From Muscardinus avellanarius (lineage: Eukaryota; Chordata; Mammalia; Rodentia; Gliridae), in contig OY726560.1 of the NCBI GenBank assembly GCA_963383645.1, positions 155,410,488 to 155,474,487 on the forward strand: 64,000 nucleotides of DNA. The letters run 5' to 3'. The notes below the pieces were generated by a model, which was not told the DNA's origin, did not search any database, and was given only the letters and a program-made list of their open reading frames with translations. The position numbers and the translations under genes were made by a program. Of the stretch, positions 1 through 11,909 are shown piece by piece (positions within the stretch are counted from its first letter, which is position 1; each line of letters begins with the position of its first letter).

Positions 1-542
1 CCACGCGGGGCGGCCGGGCACCGAGTCCTTGCCCTCAGCACACCCTCTTCCCCTCCCTCTGCCAGCATGTGCCCCGGGCATGGGAGCTGCTGCTGGTTTC
101 CTTAGCTGAACAGTCAGGTGACCCGCAGGACCCTGACAGAGGGTCCTAACCTCCCCCTGCACACAGCTGAGAGCGGCCTAAGGATACAGATGCAAAATGG
201 TTATTTCTATTTCCCAGCGTAGCCAACAGCCGCTGGCGACCCACGCGGCTAACGCAGACCTCGGGCGGACAATGCGACCATTGTGTTCTCCCGTGGGGTG
301 GGAGTGGCCACCGAGCCCCCTGTGAGAATGTCACCATCGTCTCGGGCTCCGGCGCTACAAATATGTGATGAAGGCATGTGCAGGACACGCGCTCCCCACG
401 TGCTCCCATGGCTATAAAAGCACAAGGGCCCTCGGGCTAGGGCGGCGGGGGCTGGGCACCGGGGAGGCAGAGCAGGAACAGAGAAGAGTCAGAGATCCGC
501 AGACACGCCCCTGTGGAGCTGTGACCGTGCCCATGACTCTGG

Positions 543-762
543 GTTTGTTTGGTTTGGTTTGGTGGTACTGGGGGTGGAACCCAGGGGCTTTCTACCTCCA
601 CACTATACTCCCAGACCTATTTAATACTTTATTTGGAAACCGGGTCTCACTAAGTTGCTGAGAGCCTCACTAAGTAGCTGAGGCTGGCTTCAAACCCGTG
701 CGATCCTCCTGTCTCAGCCTCCCAAGCGCGGGGATTATAGACATGCACCACCACACCCGGCT
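543..762 (-). mobile_element. MEN SINE, form B
   Basis: Full length, minus. Flanked by CATGACTCTGGGTTT on the left and CATGTCTCTGGGTTT on the right, a clear target-site duplication. Confidence 0.92.
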
Positions 763-1579
763 CATGTCTCTGGGTTTTGAGGAACAGGAATGGATGGGGG
801 GGCACTCCTTTGCAGAGCCAGGCAAAGATGGCGATCACCCATCACCTGCCGGCCAGTCCATCTTATGCCGAGGATGCAGACCAGTGACCACTTCACACTC
901 ACCCTAGACAGCCCCAAACCCAAAGTGAGATGGAAACCATCTTTGCAGGCAGGTAACCGCTGCCAGCAACAACGTATCCTACTGTACAGAGTCTGACTCT
1001 GTACAGACTCACTAGTCCCGCGCCTCAGTTTCCCCAACTGCCACAAGGTCTCTTTCACTTCCAGAAGCCTAGGCCAGCCTCGTGTGTCGCCAGATAAGGG
1101 CAGAAGCAATGAACCAGTAGATCCTGGGTATTATCGGTGTCCCAGGTCCCACCGCCGGCTTCGGGGCACCAAAGGCAAAGGGAGCCCCGCCCAGGGACTG
1201 GGGAGCCAACAGGAAGTCTTGGAGAACGCTCCAAAAAGAGGGGCCACTGGCCCAGCGCATGCCAGTCCTGGTCACTCAACCCAAACCCAGGCTTTCTTTG
1301 GTGAAAATGGGTAAAATCAACCCACCTGGGGAAGCAAAGTTCAAACTCAGCCAAGTCTGGATTTGGAAGGGGTGGGGGTGCAGGATAGCTGGTGGGTGAC
1401 TCACAGAAGAGGAAGAATTACCTAGAGACAGGGAGTGAGTGTCCCTCCAACTATTAGGAGTCTCAAGATATAACCGCTTCCGTGAAAATAGCTGGCTAGC
1501 AAATAGAACATTTGGGGCTTCTGCGACCACCTTTCCAAGAAAGTATGACGCAGAGTTTCGGGGGCTGGAAATTTCTCTT

Positions 1580-1758
1580 GTTTTTTGGTACTGGAAATTG
1601 AACCCAGAGGCATTTTACCTCCAAGCTACACCTCCAACCCTTTTGATTTGAATTTTGAGACAGTCTGGTGAAGTTGCCGAGGCTGGCCTCAAGCCTGCAA
1701 TTCTCCTGTCTCCGCCTCTTAAGCACTGGGATTCGAATCATGCACCCCACGCCCAGCT
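1580..1758 (-). mobile_element. MEN-like SINE, form O
   Basis: Diverged minus copy starting TTTTTTGGTACTGGAAATTG and ending near CCACGCCCAGCT. Confidence 0.82.
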
Positions 1759-1982
1759 CTAGCAGAGTGCTGAATACGTGTGCCACTGGGCAGCCAGACA
1801 GCCAAGGGGGACCAGTGACTAGCCAGGTGGCCAAGCCCCAGGCAGGCAAGCTGCAGCCATGCTAGGGTAAATGCTGGTACATCTGGCACTGCGTGAACCG
1901 TGGGGTTTTAGTGTCATGGTTCCCACACCATGGTCCCTGAACCAGCAGCACCAGGAAACTCAGAAATAAAAAGTTTTGGTCT

Positions 1983-2185
1983 CAGCCGGGTCTGGTGGCG
2001 CACGCTTGTAATCCCCACGCTTGGGAGGCTGAGACAGGAGGATCGCGCAGGTTCGAAGCCAGCCTCAGTTGGCTTAAGAGACCCTGTTTCCAAATAAAAT
2101 ATAAAATAGGTCTGGGAGTGTAGCCCAGAGGTAGAAGGCACCTGTGTTCCATCCCCAGTACCATAAATAAATAAATAAAATAAAA
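1983..2185 (+). mobile_element. MEN SINE, form C
   Basis: Short-middle copy with TTGGCTTAAGAGACCCTG, ending in an AAAT run. It is the first of two nested in the MER5A-like relic. Confidence 0.92.
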
Positions 2186-2233
2186 AGTTTTGGTCTCCAC
2201 CTGATACCAACTGAATCAGAAACTCTCGGGGTA

Positions 2234-2430
2234 GCCGGGTGTGGTGGCGCACGCTTGTAATCCCCGCACTTGGGAGGCTAAGACAGGAGGATCGCACAGG
2301 TTCAAAGCCAGCCTCCGCTGGCTTAAGAGACCCTGTTTCCAAATTAAAAATATAAAATAAGTCTGGGAGTGTAACCCAGAGGTAGAAGGCCCCTGGGTTC
2401 CATCCCCAGTACCACCCCCAAAAAAAGAAA
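2234..2430 (+). mobile_element. MEN SINE, form C
   Basis: Short-middle copy with CGCTGGCTTAAGAGACCC. It is the second SINE nested in the MER5A-like relic, with its own duplication. Confidence 0.92.
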
Positions 2431-2609
2431 AGAAACTCTCGGGGTATGGCCACAGTCAGCGCTCGTCGAGCCTCCAGGTAAGACTGCTGCTCCTAGTTTG
2501 CAAACCACCATTTCAGTAGATTTGGTCCAAGAACCCTGACAACAGGGAGGATATTTTGCAGATGAAAAATGCAGAAAAGCCAGAAAAGCAGGACCCATAA
2601 AGGCTGAGT

Positions 2610-2820
2610 CTTTTTCTTTCTTTTTTTTTTTTTTTTTTGGTGCTGGGGATGGAACCCAGGGGCAACCTCCCCAGCCCAATTTTTTATTCTTTATTTTGAA
2701 ACAGGGTCTCACTAAGTTGCAGAGGGTCTCACTAAGTAGCTGAGGCTGGCCGCAAACCCGGACCCTCCTGTCTTGGCCTCCCAAGTACTGGGATCTCCAG
2801 CATGCACCACCACGCCCACC
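2610..2820 (-). mobile_element. MEN SINE, form A
   Basis: Minus copy with a long T run. Duplication AGGCTGAGTCT on both sides. Confidence 0.9.
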
Positions 2821-3723
2821 TAGGCTGAGTCTCTTGCAAAAGCTACGAGGGCAGTAAGGGACGCGAAGCCTAAACTGTGCCCTGGAGCTTCTCCTGTGCC
2901 TGGCCCTGGGTGGAGTACGACGACCTCGTCCTTCGGAGTCCCCACAGTCCCTAGATGCACCCTGGAGAACACGGGCATCATCGGGGCCTTCCTCTGAGCC
3001 CTGGCCAAGGAGACACGGGTCAGAATGGACGGAGCAGGGCGGGAGGTGAAGGCAGGCGGGGTGGTGGTTTCTGCTGCAAACCAGGGCAAGCAGGAAGGGC
3101 TCTCGGGCAGTGTGGTTTACAGCCCAAACTGCAGCAAGAAATGCAGCCTGGCACCGAGAAGCCCCCAAACCGACCATGGGCTGAATATGGGTGAGAATCA
3201 CAAGGGGAGAGGTATGCATGGGTAGAGAGTATTTGCCACAGAGGAGGAAAAAGCAGGGCTCAGTGAAAGGATGAATGAAGGGGGCGATTGCTATTTGGGG
3301 CCATCTGAAGGGTAGAAAAACTCTGTTCTTGGGAAATATATATACCGGCATTTGAAAAATCTCTAATTCTACTTGCTTCATTGAGCCTCTGTGGAAAAGA
3401 ATGAAGTAGACAACTTGGAGAACTGTGTTTAATAAACCACAAGCCATCTTACTGTCTTTGCCAGCAGGCATTATCTACTTCATATGTAACAGGTGGACAC
3501 CCCCCCCCCCGCAAGAGAATTTGAAGTTAAAAATCTTTTTTTAATTCAAGTTTTATTTTTTTATAAGTGGAACATATTGAGAGTGGTGTACATTTACATT
3601 GTGCTTCGTGCCCCTCCCCCTCCCTTTCCCTCCCCCCCATGAAGTTAAAAATCTTTAACAAAAATCCCACAGCATCTGTTAAAATCATGAAGGCACATTT
3701 ACTTATGTTTTTATGGGGTTTTT

Positions 3724-3728
<5 letters not shown>

Positions 3729-3768
<40 letters not shown>
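3729..3768 (+). repeat. (GT)n microsatellite
   Basis: About 20 GT units abutting the 3' tail of the next SINE. Confidence 0.97.
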
Positions 3769-3771
<3 letters not shown>

Positions 3772-3964
3772 ACTGGGGGTGGAACTCAGGAGCCTTCTAC
3801 CTCCAGGCTATATCCCCAGCCCTATTTTATTTTTTATTTGGAAATAGGGTCTTGCTAAGTCATAGAGAACCTCACTAAGTTGCTGAGGCTGACTTAGAAC
3901 CTAAGATCCTCCTGTCACTGCCTCCCAAGTACTGGGATTACAGGTGTGCACCACCAAACCTGGC
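3768..3964 (-). mobile_element. MEN-like SINE
   Basis: Minus copy from ACTGGGGGTGGAACTCAGGA to ACCAAACCTGGC. The tail has become the GT microsatellite. Confidence 0.85.
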
Positions 3965-3984
3965 ATGGAGCTCTGTGTGTGTGT

Positions 3985-4028
3985 GTCTAGAGTTGAACCC
4001 AGGGGCGTTCTACCTCCAAGCTATACCT
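3985..4028 (-). mobile_element. SINE right-half fragment
   Basis: Only TTGAACCCAGGGGCGTTCTA and a few following bases remain of a minus copy. Confidence 0.6.
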
Positions 4029-4886
4029 GCCTTTGACTGGCCGAATGACTCTTGGACCTGGGGGATGAAACAGCCCTTTGTGGGCACATGGGCTGACCAC
4101 TGGTCCTGTCACCCAGCCCCGGTGGGTCTTGCTAACCACTGCAATGCCAAGGCCCACTGGGGCTGGTGACATCTCTGATGTCTGTGAATGAGGACCCACC
4201 TCTGCTTAAACCTCACACGTGGGGGCAGCAGGAGGTCCTGCTCCAGGACATGAGCCAGGCTATGGGATAACCGGGCACTGAAATCCCAGCATTTAAGGCG
4301 GCTTTAAGCTATGCCTAGGACCCCAAAATACCCAAGAGAAGCCTCCCAGAAAAAAAAAAAAAGGCCCTAGTCACCACAGGACTCCTGAGTAACTGCCAAA
4401 GCACTTCAGACCTCACTAGGGAGGGTGGGCCCCGGCCGCAGGCATCAGGTGCACGTCAGGGTGGGTGCTTGGTCCCACCCCAAGCACCCTACATCAGAGG
4501 TCTTTGACAAGATTTCCAGGTGCCTCCTGTGTATACACAAGTCCTCAAAGCCTCTGGATGTACTGACGGCTGCCCAGACAACACGAGATGACAAGGCCCC
4601 CGCCACGGACACCTCCTACTTTGCAGGCCAGGGCTTGTTCTCAGCAGACAGCACGGAGCCAGGAGAGACGATTCCAGGTCTGCTGGGGATGAGCCCCCAG
4701 GGCAAAGAAGTGGACAGAGGTTGTCCAGTCACTTTCTCCTTTTCTACTTTATTAGTTCAAATTAACAACCACAAAAAAGCTCAAAAAAGTACAATATTTA
4801 CACAAGGCAAAAGTACAAAATTCCTCCCCCAAAGTTCTCCCCTTGGCTTTTGAAATTACAAAGTAATAAAAAAGCTTTGCTCTTAA

Positions 4887-5190
4887 GCCGGCTTTGGTGG
4901 CGCACACTTGTAATCCCAGCATCCAGGAGGCTCACACAGAAGGATCAGAGTTCGCGGCCAGCCTCCGCTACTTAGTGAGGTTCTTTGCAACTCAGGGAGA
5001 GCCTGTTTCAAAATAGAGCTAAATAATAGGGCTGAGGGTATTACTCAGAGGTAGAATGCTTCTGGGTTCCATCCCCAGTACCACCAAAATATAAGGAAAT
5101 AGAGAAAGAATAAAAAATATGGCTGGGGGTGTAGGTTGGAGGTAGAGTGCCCCTGGGTTCAAGTTCCAGTACCATCAAAAAAAAAAAGAA
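4887..5190 (+). mobile_element. Trimeric SINE (B1-dID-dID)
   Basis: One B1-like half, a linker and ID-like half (to about 5085), then a second linker and second ID-like half (5121-5176). The whole is bounded by AAAAAGCTTTGCTCTTA (about 4870) and AAAAAGCTTTGCTCTTT (about 5206), so all three parts arrived together. Confidence 0.88.
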
Positions 5191-6127
5191 AGAAAGAAAA
5201 AAGAAAAAAAGCTTTGCTCTTTAATTAAAATTTAAAAAAGGAAAATTGGGAAAAGAAGGTAAACAAGTTAGGTAAAACAAAAAATAGAGTAAGAAACAAA
5301 AAGAGGTGTTAACTAGAAAGGGCTAAGCCCCGACTCCAGCTCCACCTCAGAGAGGCAGGACCCAGGGAGAGGGGGACGCCGTGACGGGCAGGAAGGACCA
5401 AGGAAGTACCTGACAACCCAGCGCCAGATGCTACTGGACGCATCTCCTGGGGGCCCTAGGGCTGGGTAGGAAGGGAGGATGGGACTGCCACAGGCTGACA
5501 TCTGGGGCCATGGTGGTGGCAAGGGCCCTCTGTGCCCCGAGGGACGTACAGGTCACTGTCCACCCCATAACCTTTCTATGGGGATGAGAACAGAAACTCG
5601 GCCTGCCAGGCGGAGCTAGGGTCCTGCTCTGGGGATACAGTTCAATACACCACACACGGGGGCACAAAGGCCCACGCCTCCCCACCCATATGAATCTCCG
5701 TGGAGACGTGCCAAACGCTTAGAAAAAGTGCGGGTAAACTCCGCAGATAGAACAGACAGTTCTCAGGCACCTCCAGGCCGCCGGCTTTGGTCGGGTCGTC
5801 CTGAACAGAACAGCTGCTTCCACACTTGACCACGGAACAGAGGATTCTGTTTTGATGACTTCTATGCAAGATATAGAAACAAGAGGGGAGTTTCCTGCCT
5901 TTCCATTCAAAACAGCCCAGGACAAATGAAGGCTTCTTGTGCCATAACAACAATTGAAATGGGAAACTCGATGGAGTTGGCTTTCTTAAATGTCAACCCA
6001 CAGAGAGCACCCTACTTCTCCGCCCACGGGCCACAATAAAAATCCGATGGGAGAATATCTAGAGGACTGAGAGATTTTTTTTTTCCTTCCAAAAAGCAGC
6101 TTGGTATATGATTGGTGTGTGTGTGGC

Positions 6128-6141
6128 GGGGGGGGGGGGGG
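6128..6141 (+). repeat. G14 homopolymer
   Basis: Uninterrupted run of 14 G after a GTGTGTGTGTGGC stretch. Confidence 0.9.
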
Positions 6142-6179
6142 TCCAGGTAGGAGAGATGGGCTTGGAGCAGAAGAACCAG

Positions 6180-6345
6180 GGTTCCAAGCCAGGCCCCGGC
6201 CCACAGGGCCCAAGCTCTCAGCTGCAAGGCCCCAGTGCAGGTCCTTCCCTGCAAAGCGGGGCTACTTCCTAAGGATAAGACGGGTGATAAGAGCGTGGAC
6301 ACAGAGCCTGGCACAAAGGAGCTCCTCGGTGCACGTCTGAGTGAA
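6180..6345 (+). mobile_element. MIR relic
   Basis: The 3' part ACACAGAGCCTGGCACAAAG resembles the MIR end that normally reads GTGCCTGGCACATAGTA. The left boundary is uncertain. Confidence 0.4.
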
Positions 6346-6767
6346 GTTCATCCCCACTGTGCACGTGCTCGTGCCGGGGCACACACAACGAGCCCCCTTT
6401 CCGAGGCCTAGGACGGCAGTGGACAAATCCTGGCAGGTACAGCCTGATCTGCCATGATCTCGCCCTCCAAAACCAGCTAAAGAAGGCAGGCGCACGGAGG
6501 CCATTCTGGGAGTGGCCAGCTGGGAGGGGCCAAAGGCACAGTGGGACGGGAGGGAACAGCAGTCGTGTGTGGCCTTCCCAGGCCAGTCCCTCTTTGTACA
6601 GCATGAAGAAAAGCATTTTCCGTGTCCACCCTCCTAACCCCAACTTCCTCCTCACTAGGCAATCCTTTCACAACTAATCTAGGTGTAGATTCGCTGGGCT
6701 TATCTTTCTCCTTTTCTACTCTGACCCAGCCCTGAAAAATCCTCCTGGCACTTTACTCTTGCCTTTG

Positions 6768-7187
6768 TTTGTTTGGTACTGGGGACTGATGCCAGGGGCA
6801 TTTTACTTCTGAGCCATACACCCAGCACCCCCTTTTTTCTTTTCTTTTTCTGTTTTGTTTTGTTTGGGGGGGGTGTGGTGCTGGGGAATTCTACCTCCGA
6901 GCTACACCCCCAGCCCGATTTTTTATTCTTTATTTTGAAACAGGGTCTCACAAGGTTGCAGGGGCCTCATTAAGTTGCTTTGGCTGGCCGTGAAACTGTG
7001 ATCCTCCTGTCTCAGCCTCCCAAGTACTGGGATTACAAATGTGTGCCACCACGCCCAGCTGTTTTGTTTTTTTATTTTGAAACAGGGTCTTGCTGAGTTG
7101 CTAAGGCTGTCCTGGAACCTGTGATCCTCCTGTCTTAGCCTCCCAGGAGGAGTGCTGGGATTACTGGCGCAGGCCTCCACGCCTGGC
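6768..7187 (-). mobile_element. Cluster of three minus SINE pieces
   Basis: A right-half fragment (about 6768-6832), a complete form A-like copy (about 6836-7061) and a left-half-heavy piece (about 7073-7187). The complete copy sits between parts that could be one older SINE. Confidence 0.8.
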
Positions 7188-8287
7188 TTATTCTTGCATT
7201 TCATAAATGTCTTCATCTAGATGTAAAGGGAGTGGGCACTGAGGAGAGGAGATCCATGCAAACTGGATTCCTGACAACACAGCCCACCGGCACAGCTAGC
7301 CTGGGCCACACCCGCCCTGCACAGGCGACCACCAAGCTGTCTGTGCCCCCAGTCCACCAGCATGCATGAGCGTGGGGGAGAAGGTTCTAGCACAAATGCT
7401 CTGACGGCTGACTCCACTGGAAACCCAGGCTCCACCTCTGCCTCGACACCTCTGAACGACTGTGCCCTGACCAGCTTCCCAAGAGCCCCATTCCGAGCAC
7501 ACTTGGGCCAAGCGAGACAAGAGCTACATGTAGCCCAGCTCCAGGTGACCCACCATTTTAAGGAAAGCCACGTGACATCGGCTGGCTGAGGGACCCAGAG
7601 AGCAGCTCCCTACCTCGCACCATACATTCTTGGGTGAACAGTCGTTCCCGGTCTGCTGCCCGTGGAAAACACGGCCAGGGCATCAGATCCCAAATCCCCC
7701 CACCTCCCAACACCCGGCATTGCAGGAAGAGTGGTATAACCTGTCAGGTCCAGATGAGAGCAGGACCTCTTACAGGAAAGTAGATTTCTACAGATTTCCA
7801 TAGGGCCCAGCACGCGAACACACACATGGGAACAGAACACACAGAGCTGGAGGCCACGGGCCCAGGGGGCTCAGCGGCAGGACATAGGGGCGGGGGTCAC
7901 AGGCTCCACAGCGGGGTCACACACGAGAGGTCTGGGGGCAGCTCCGCACATCGGCTTAGGTTCCCTCTACCACAGGAGACATATCTCGGGCACCTTGGAG
8001 TTGGAGAATTAGTTCCCAATTCTATTTTAGGCCGGGAAGCTCCTGTGTCCCTTCTTTTCAGCAGAACGCCTCCTGTGCACTTTTGGGTCTCTCAAACGTG
8101 GATTTCCCCACACAACAGGAGACAGCCGGAGCCCTCCTGCCCGACAAAGCTCTGTGTCTGTGCTACCCAAAACATACCCATGTGGCAGGGCTTGCACGCC
8201 CGACAAGTCGCTAGTGCAACTGAAGAACTGAGTTTCCAGTTTCATTTAGTTCTTATTAGTTGAAACTTATTTGTTCATTTATTTACT

Positions 8288-8476
8288 TATTTTTCTTGTA
8301 GAACTAAGGATTGAACCCAGTGGAGTTCTACCACTGAGCTACATCCCCAGCCCTCTTGATATTTTATTTTTAAAAAAGGACTGGCTAAATTTCCACACTC
8401 TGGCCTTGAATCCGCAATCCTCTCATCTCAGCCTCTCAAGCAGTGGGATTATAGGCAGGCACCACTATGCCAGTTT
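8288..8476 (-). mobile_element. MEN-like SINE, form O
   Basis: Diverged minus copy with TGAGCTACATCCCCAGCCCT and AGCCTCTCAAGCAGTGGGAT. Confidence 0.82.
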
Positions 8477-8571
8477 ATTGGTTTAAGTTTACACAGCTAC
8501 ATGCGTCTAGTGTCTGCCATACTAAACAGCCTCTGTCTCTGTCTGGAGTACAGAGGGTTCATATAAAGGGG

Positions 8572-8790
8572 CCAATGATTTCTTTTTTTTTCTGCAAAGG
8601 GTCAGGTAATAAATACCTTAGGCTTTGTAGACCATTTACTCTATGAACTCTGCTGTTGTAGCATGAAGGCAGCCATACATACTAGATACACACGTGGGTG
8701 TGGCTGTGTTCCAACATAACCTTATTTATAAAAGCAAGCAATAGGCTGGGTTTGGTCACCAAGCTACGGTTTGCCAACTCCTGAGAGAGT
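8572..8790 (+). mobile_element. MER20 DNA transposon relic
   Basis: Recognisable MER20 (hAT-Charlie) landmarks: CTGCAAAGGGTCAGGTAATA, TGCTGTTGTAGCATGAAGGC, GTGGCTGTGTTCCAACATAA and the end CGGTTTGCCAACTCCTG. Near full length (about 219 bases) and strongly diverged. Confidence 0.82.
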
Positions 8791-8794
8791 ACAA

Positions 8795-9088
8795 CGTTGG
8801 CAGCTGAGATCCCAGAACGACTTTCTGCCCATCAGTTGGATGACCTTGAGAATCTTACCTTAAATTCCTCACCTTTTAAAGAGGGAACCAGAGGCCCATA
8901 GATGTGGCTCAGTGGCAGGCTACATGCTTAGCACAACTGATGCTCTAGGTTTGATCCCTAGCGCCAAAAAAATAGTCTTCACTTCTTTGGGTGATTATAA
9001 GAACTCACTGAGTAGCCTTCAACATACTTAGCACAGTGCCAGCACCAGTGGGCATCCAAAAAGTGCTTGCAAAGTAAATAAAAACAAG
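8795..9088 (+). mobile_element. MIR relic split by an ID element
   Basis: 8812-8890 (TGGATGACCTTGAGAATCTT, then TTCCTCACC) and 8975-9088 (CTTAGCACAGTGCCAGCACC) fit successive parts of one MIR, with an ID SINE between. Confidence 0.5.
8893..8973 (+). mobile_element. ID-type SINE monomer
   Basis: Reads GATGTGGCTCAGTGGCAGGC, TTAGCACAACTGATGCTCTA and GGTTTGATCCCTAGCGCC, followed by an A run. It keeps the middle of the tRNA-derived unit, which the MEN right half has lost. Confidence 0.7.
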
Positions 9089-9095
9089 AGGTCCT

Positions 9096-9306
9096 GGCCG
9101 GGCGTGGTGGGCACGCTTGTAATCCCAGCATTTGGGAGGCTGAGACAAGAAGATCATGGTTTGCGGACAGCCTCTGCTACTTAGTGAGGATGCCCTTTGC
9201 AACTCAGTGAGACCTTGTTTCAAAATAAAATACAGCGGGGGGGGGGGGGGGGGTGTGGCTTGTAGATAGAATGCCCCTGGGTTCAATCCCCAGTACTGGG
9301 GGGTAA
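9096..9306 (+). mobile_element. MEN SINE, form A, with G17 expansion
   Basis: Complete plus copy. The short G run at the start of the ID-like half has grown to 17 G (9237-9253). Approximate duplication ACAAGAGGTC / ACAACAGGTC. Confidence 0.9.
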
Positions 9307-9317
9307 AAAAAAACACA

Positions 9318-9482
9318 ACAGGTCATGGAGGCGCCAACTCGCACCACGCCACGTACCCTCTGCACTGAGAAATAGGCACTTTATCCCCAGACTCCAGACA
9401 AGAAAACCGCAGCTCCAAGAAGGGAAGCAACTGGTTCAAAGTCAAATGCCATGGAGGAGCAGCCTGGGAACGCGGGCTGGGG
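9318..9482 (+). mobile_element. MIR relic
   Basis: Has the MIR core in sense: TAGGCACTTTATCCCCAGAC, AAGGGAAGCAACTGGTTCAA and AGCCTGGGAACGCGGGC. Confidence 0.65.
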
Positions 9483-9489
9483 CTCTACT

Positions 9490-11680
9490 CCCGCTTCACA
9501 CCCTGCCTCGTCCTCTCAGCCTTTGCCAACTGACCTGGCCCGACCAAGAGCCTGCCTGGCTGCCTGGACCCACCGTACCAGCGCGGACCGTGGGAGGAGT
9601 CGCTGAGAAACACAAAGTCTGCAACCCCTTCTGGGTGTAAGATGTGAGCACACCCAGGGCCTGAATGGGGCCCGTCTCACACCAGCGGCCATGGGCCACC
9701 CTCACAAGGCCTCCCTCCACCCTGCAGGGTGATAGGAGGCCCGCCATGTGGGAGAACCACGAGAGCTCCAGCCATCTGTCATGGCACTGCCTTCAACGAG
9801 GCCTCCAAAACTGAAGGCACCCCACTTTGGCTATGGGGGCCCAAAAGAGACTCTCCACAGTCCCTTCCAGGGCTACACAGGAGCAGGTCCAGCTAAGCTG
9901 AAGGGAACGAAGACTTCTTTCCTACTCCACCTGGCGTCGACTCCTGGCCCAGCTCCCTTCTCCCCTCTCCTCATCCAAGCCACCGGGACCACCCCCAAGC
10001 AGAGACGAGGGCGCTCATCAGGAAAGCCATCTTGCCCTCCGGGGCTGAGGCACCGCTGCCGTGACCCCCATGCTGCCACAGCAGCAACCAGGCGCAGGCG
10101 CTGGGCTGAAATGGAGCTAAGGCCAACTGGGGAATGGGCCGCCGGCCTCACAGGAGCAAGGCTGAGCTCTGCTTCCACACCGCTGTGGAACTGGGCAGGA
10201 AGCTAAAGGCCTGGACGCCCTGCTGGCCACGCACTTCCAAGGTTCAGGGCTGCAATGGTATGTCACGTGGCAGCGGCTTCCTGGAGTCTTCTGCAATACA
10301 TAAGGTCACACCTAACAAGCCAAAAAAAAAAAAACTTTTTTTTCCTAAAGTAAAACCCCATTCATCTGCAGACATGCACACTGAGCGGCCGCGTCTGAAC
10401 CACGCGGGATCGCGGCTCCTATTTCTGGCTGTGTGGCTCTTCCACTCCAGCCTACAGCTCACCTTCTGGCCTATTTAGATTCTGCCAGGCCCAATCTCCC
10501 TTTCACTTTTCCTTCTAATAAGGGAAAGCATTTGCTAACCTCCCTGGGAAGGAGATGAACAAGGGGGTGCACTGTGGAAACGAAGCCCGTATGCAGCTAA
10601 CCTACCTACTTCCTCCTCGGGAGTAACCACTGCTGAGCACAGCCCTGCAGGCTTGGAACAGGCTGGGCTCCCAGCCCCGCTCCATCCCCGGCCTGAGTCA
10701 CATGTCAACCGGGCTGGAATCAGGCTGGCATCTGAGGGCAGGAGGCTCCAGAGCCAGCAGTCAGACGCCCCAGGGAAGGCCACTCTCCAGGGTCTGTGTC
10801 GGCAACTTCCCCTACCCTGCGAGGACACACCAGGACGGAACCCAAGGGGCGTCCAAGCTCCTCCAATCATACCAGCATGGTTAGATGGGTTTTCCCCTAT
10901 AAGGGGAAAAATGAAGGGGTAGTTTTGCAATGACTCTGATTTCCTCAACTCACGCCATGCCAGTGTCCTGTTGGCTTTGACTTCTCTGGTCCCAGGGCAG
11001 CAGGCATGGGGATGTGCAGAGCTCTCGGGAATCCCAGGTGCTCCTGCTGAAGGCCAGCTGCGGCCCCAAATACACTAAGGTCACAGCGCTCTGGCCACGC
11101 AGGCAGCGCTTGGTGAAAATCCCACCAGCTGGGACTGGTCTCCTGCCCTACCAGAAGGTCACTCCAAGGTCACAAGGGCTGGGCCCCTGGCCGGCGTCTC
11201 CTAGAACGGAATGTGGCCCACTGTTAAAGGCTGACCCACTGCCTTCCGCTTTCTCCCAGCATCCAGCAGGTGGCTGGCCAGCTGCTGCAAGTCCCGGCCT
11301 CCACCCTCCCCCTGGCTCCCCCTTCAGCCAGCCCGGGTGAGCCTCCCAGGGCTGCCACAGCACTCGGAGGCCCATCAGCGCTGGTGCGCACAGCCCTTCG
11401 CTACGTCTGCCACGCCGCAGCTGGCACACAGTAGGAACCCAATCAACAACTGATTCTCCAGGACTCGGCCTATGAGCCCTTAAGAGTGGAATTCGGTTTA
11501 CTCCTTCTGGGTTCTTTGGGGTCTGATGAGTGTCTGACACACACAGTAGGCGTTTACTGGGCACTGGCGGGTTGAGCATGGGGACACCATGGCAGAGGTG
11601 TGCGTATCACACAGTGACAAAAAAGGACTCCAAGAGGGTCACACCCGCTGGGACCCTAGGCAGTCCCAGTGTCTCAATTA
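9490..11680. other. GC-rich unique intronic sequence
   Basis: No SINE over about 2.2 kb apart from weak MIR ends at 11.4-11.6 kb. ORFs of 60-152 codons on both strands reflect high GC and show nothing I recognise. No splice-flanked exon could be defended. Confidence 0.5.
11395..11580 (+). mobile_element. Two MIR 3'-end fragments
   Basis: GCTGGCACACAGTAGGAACC (about 11419) and CTGACACACACAGTAGGCGT (about 11533) each resemble the MIR 3' end. They may be two elements or one duplicated end. Confidence 0.4.
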
Positions 11681-11683
11681 CTC

Positions 11684-11906
11684 TTTTTTTTTTTTTTTTT
11701 TTTTTTTGCACCAAGGATTAAACCCAGGGATGTTCTACCTCTGAGCTATATATCCCTTGCCCTATTTAATTTTTTATTTTGAGACAGGATCTTGCTAAGT
11801 TGCTGACAGTTTCACTAAGTTGCTGAAGCTGGCCTTGAACCCGCAATCGTCTTGTCTCAGCCTCCTGAGTCCGGGGATTACAGGCATGTGCCATTCGGTC
11901 CCCTCT
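11684..11906 (-). mobile_element. MEN-like SINE, form O
   Basis: Minus copy with a long T run, AGGATTAAACCCAGGGATGT and TTGCTGAAGCTGGCCTTGAA. Confidence 0.87.
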
Positions 11907-11909
11907 TCC

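Larger units (their letters stand above)
1915..2520 (+). mobile_element. MER5A-like hAT relic with two nested SINEs
   Basis: Pieces 1915-1982, 2186-2233 and 2431-2520 join into a MER5A-like sequence (ACCATGGTCCCTGAACCAGC; ACTGAATCAGAAACTCTCGG). Each SINE inside is bounded by a clear duplication: AAAAGTTTTGGTCTC for the first, GAAACTCTCGGGGTA for the second. Confidence 0.75.

Noticed and set aside
2344..3471. 375-codon minus ORF
   Set aside because: It runs through two SINEs and part of a MER5A-like relic, and no part resembles a known protein.
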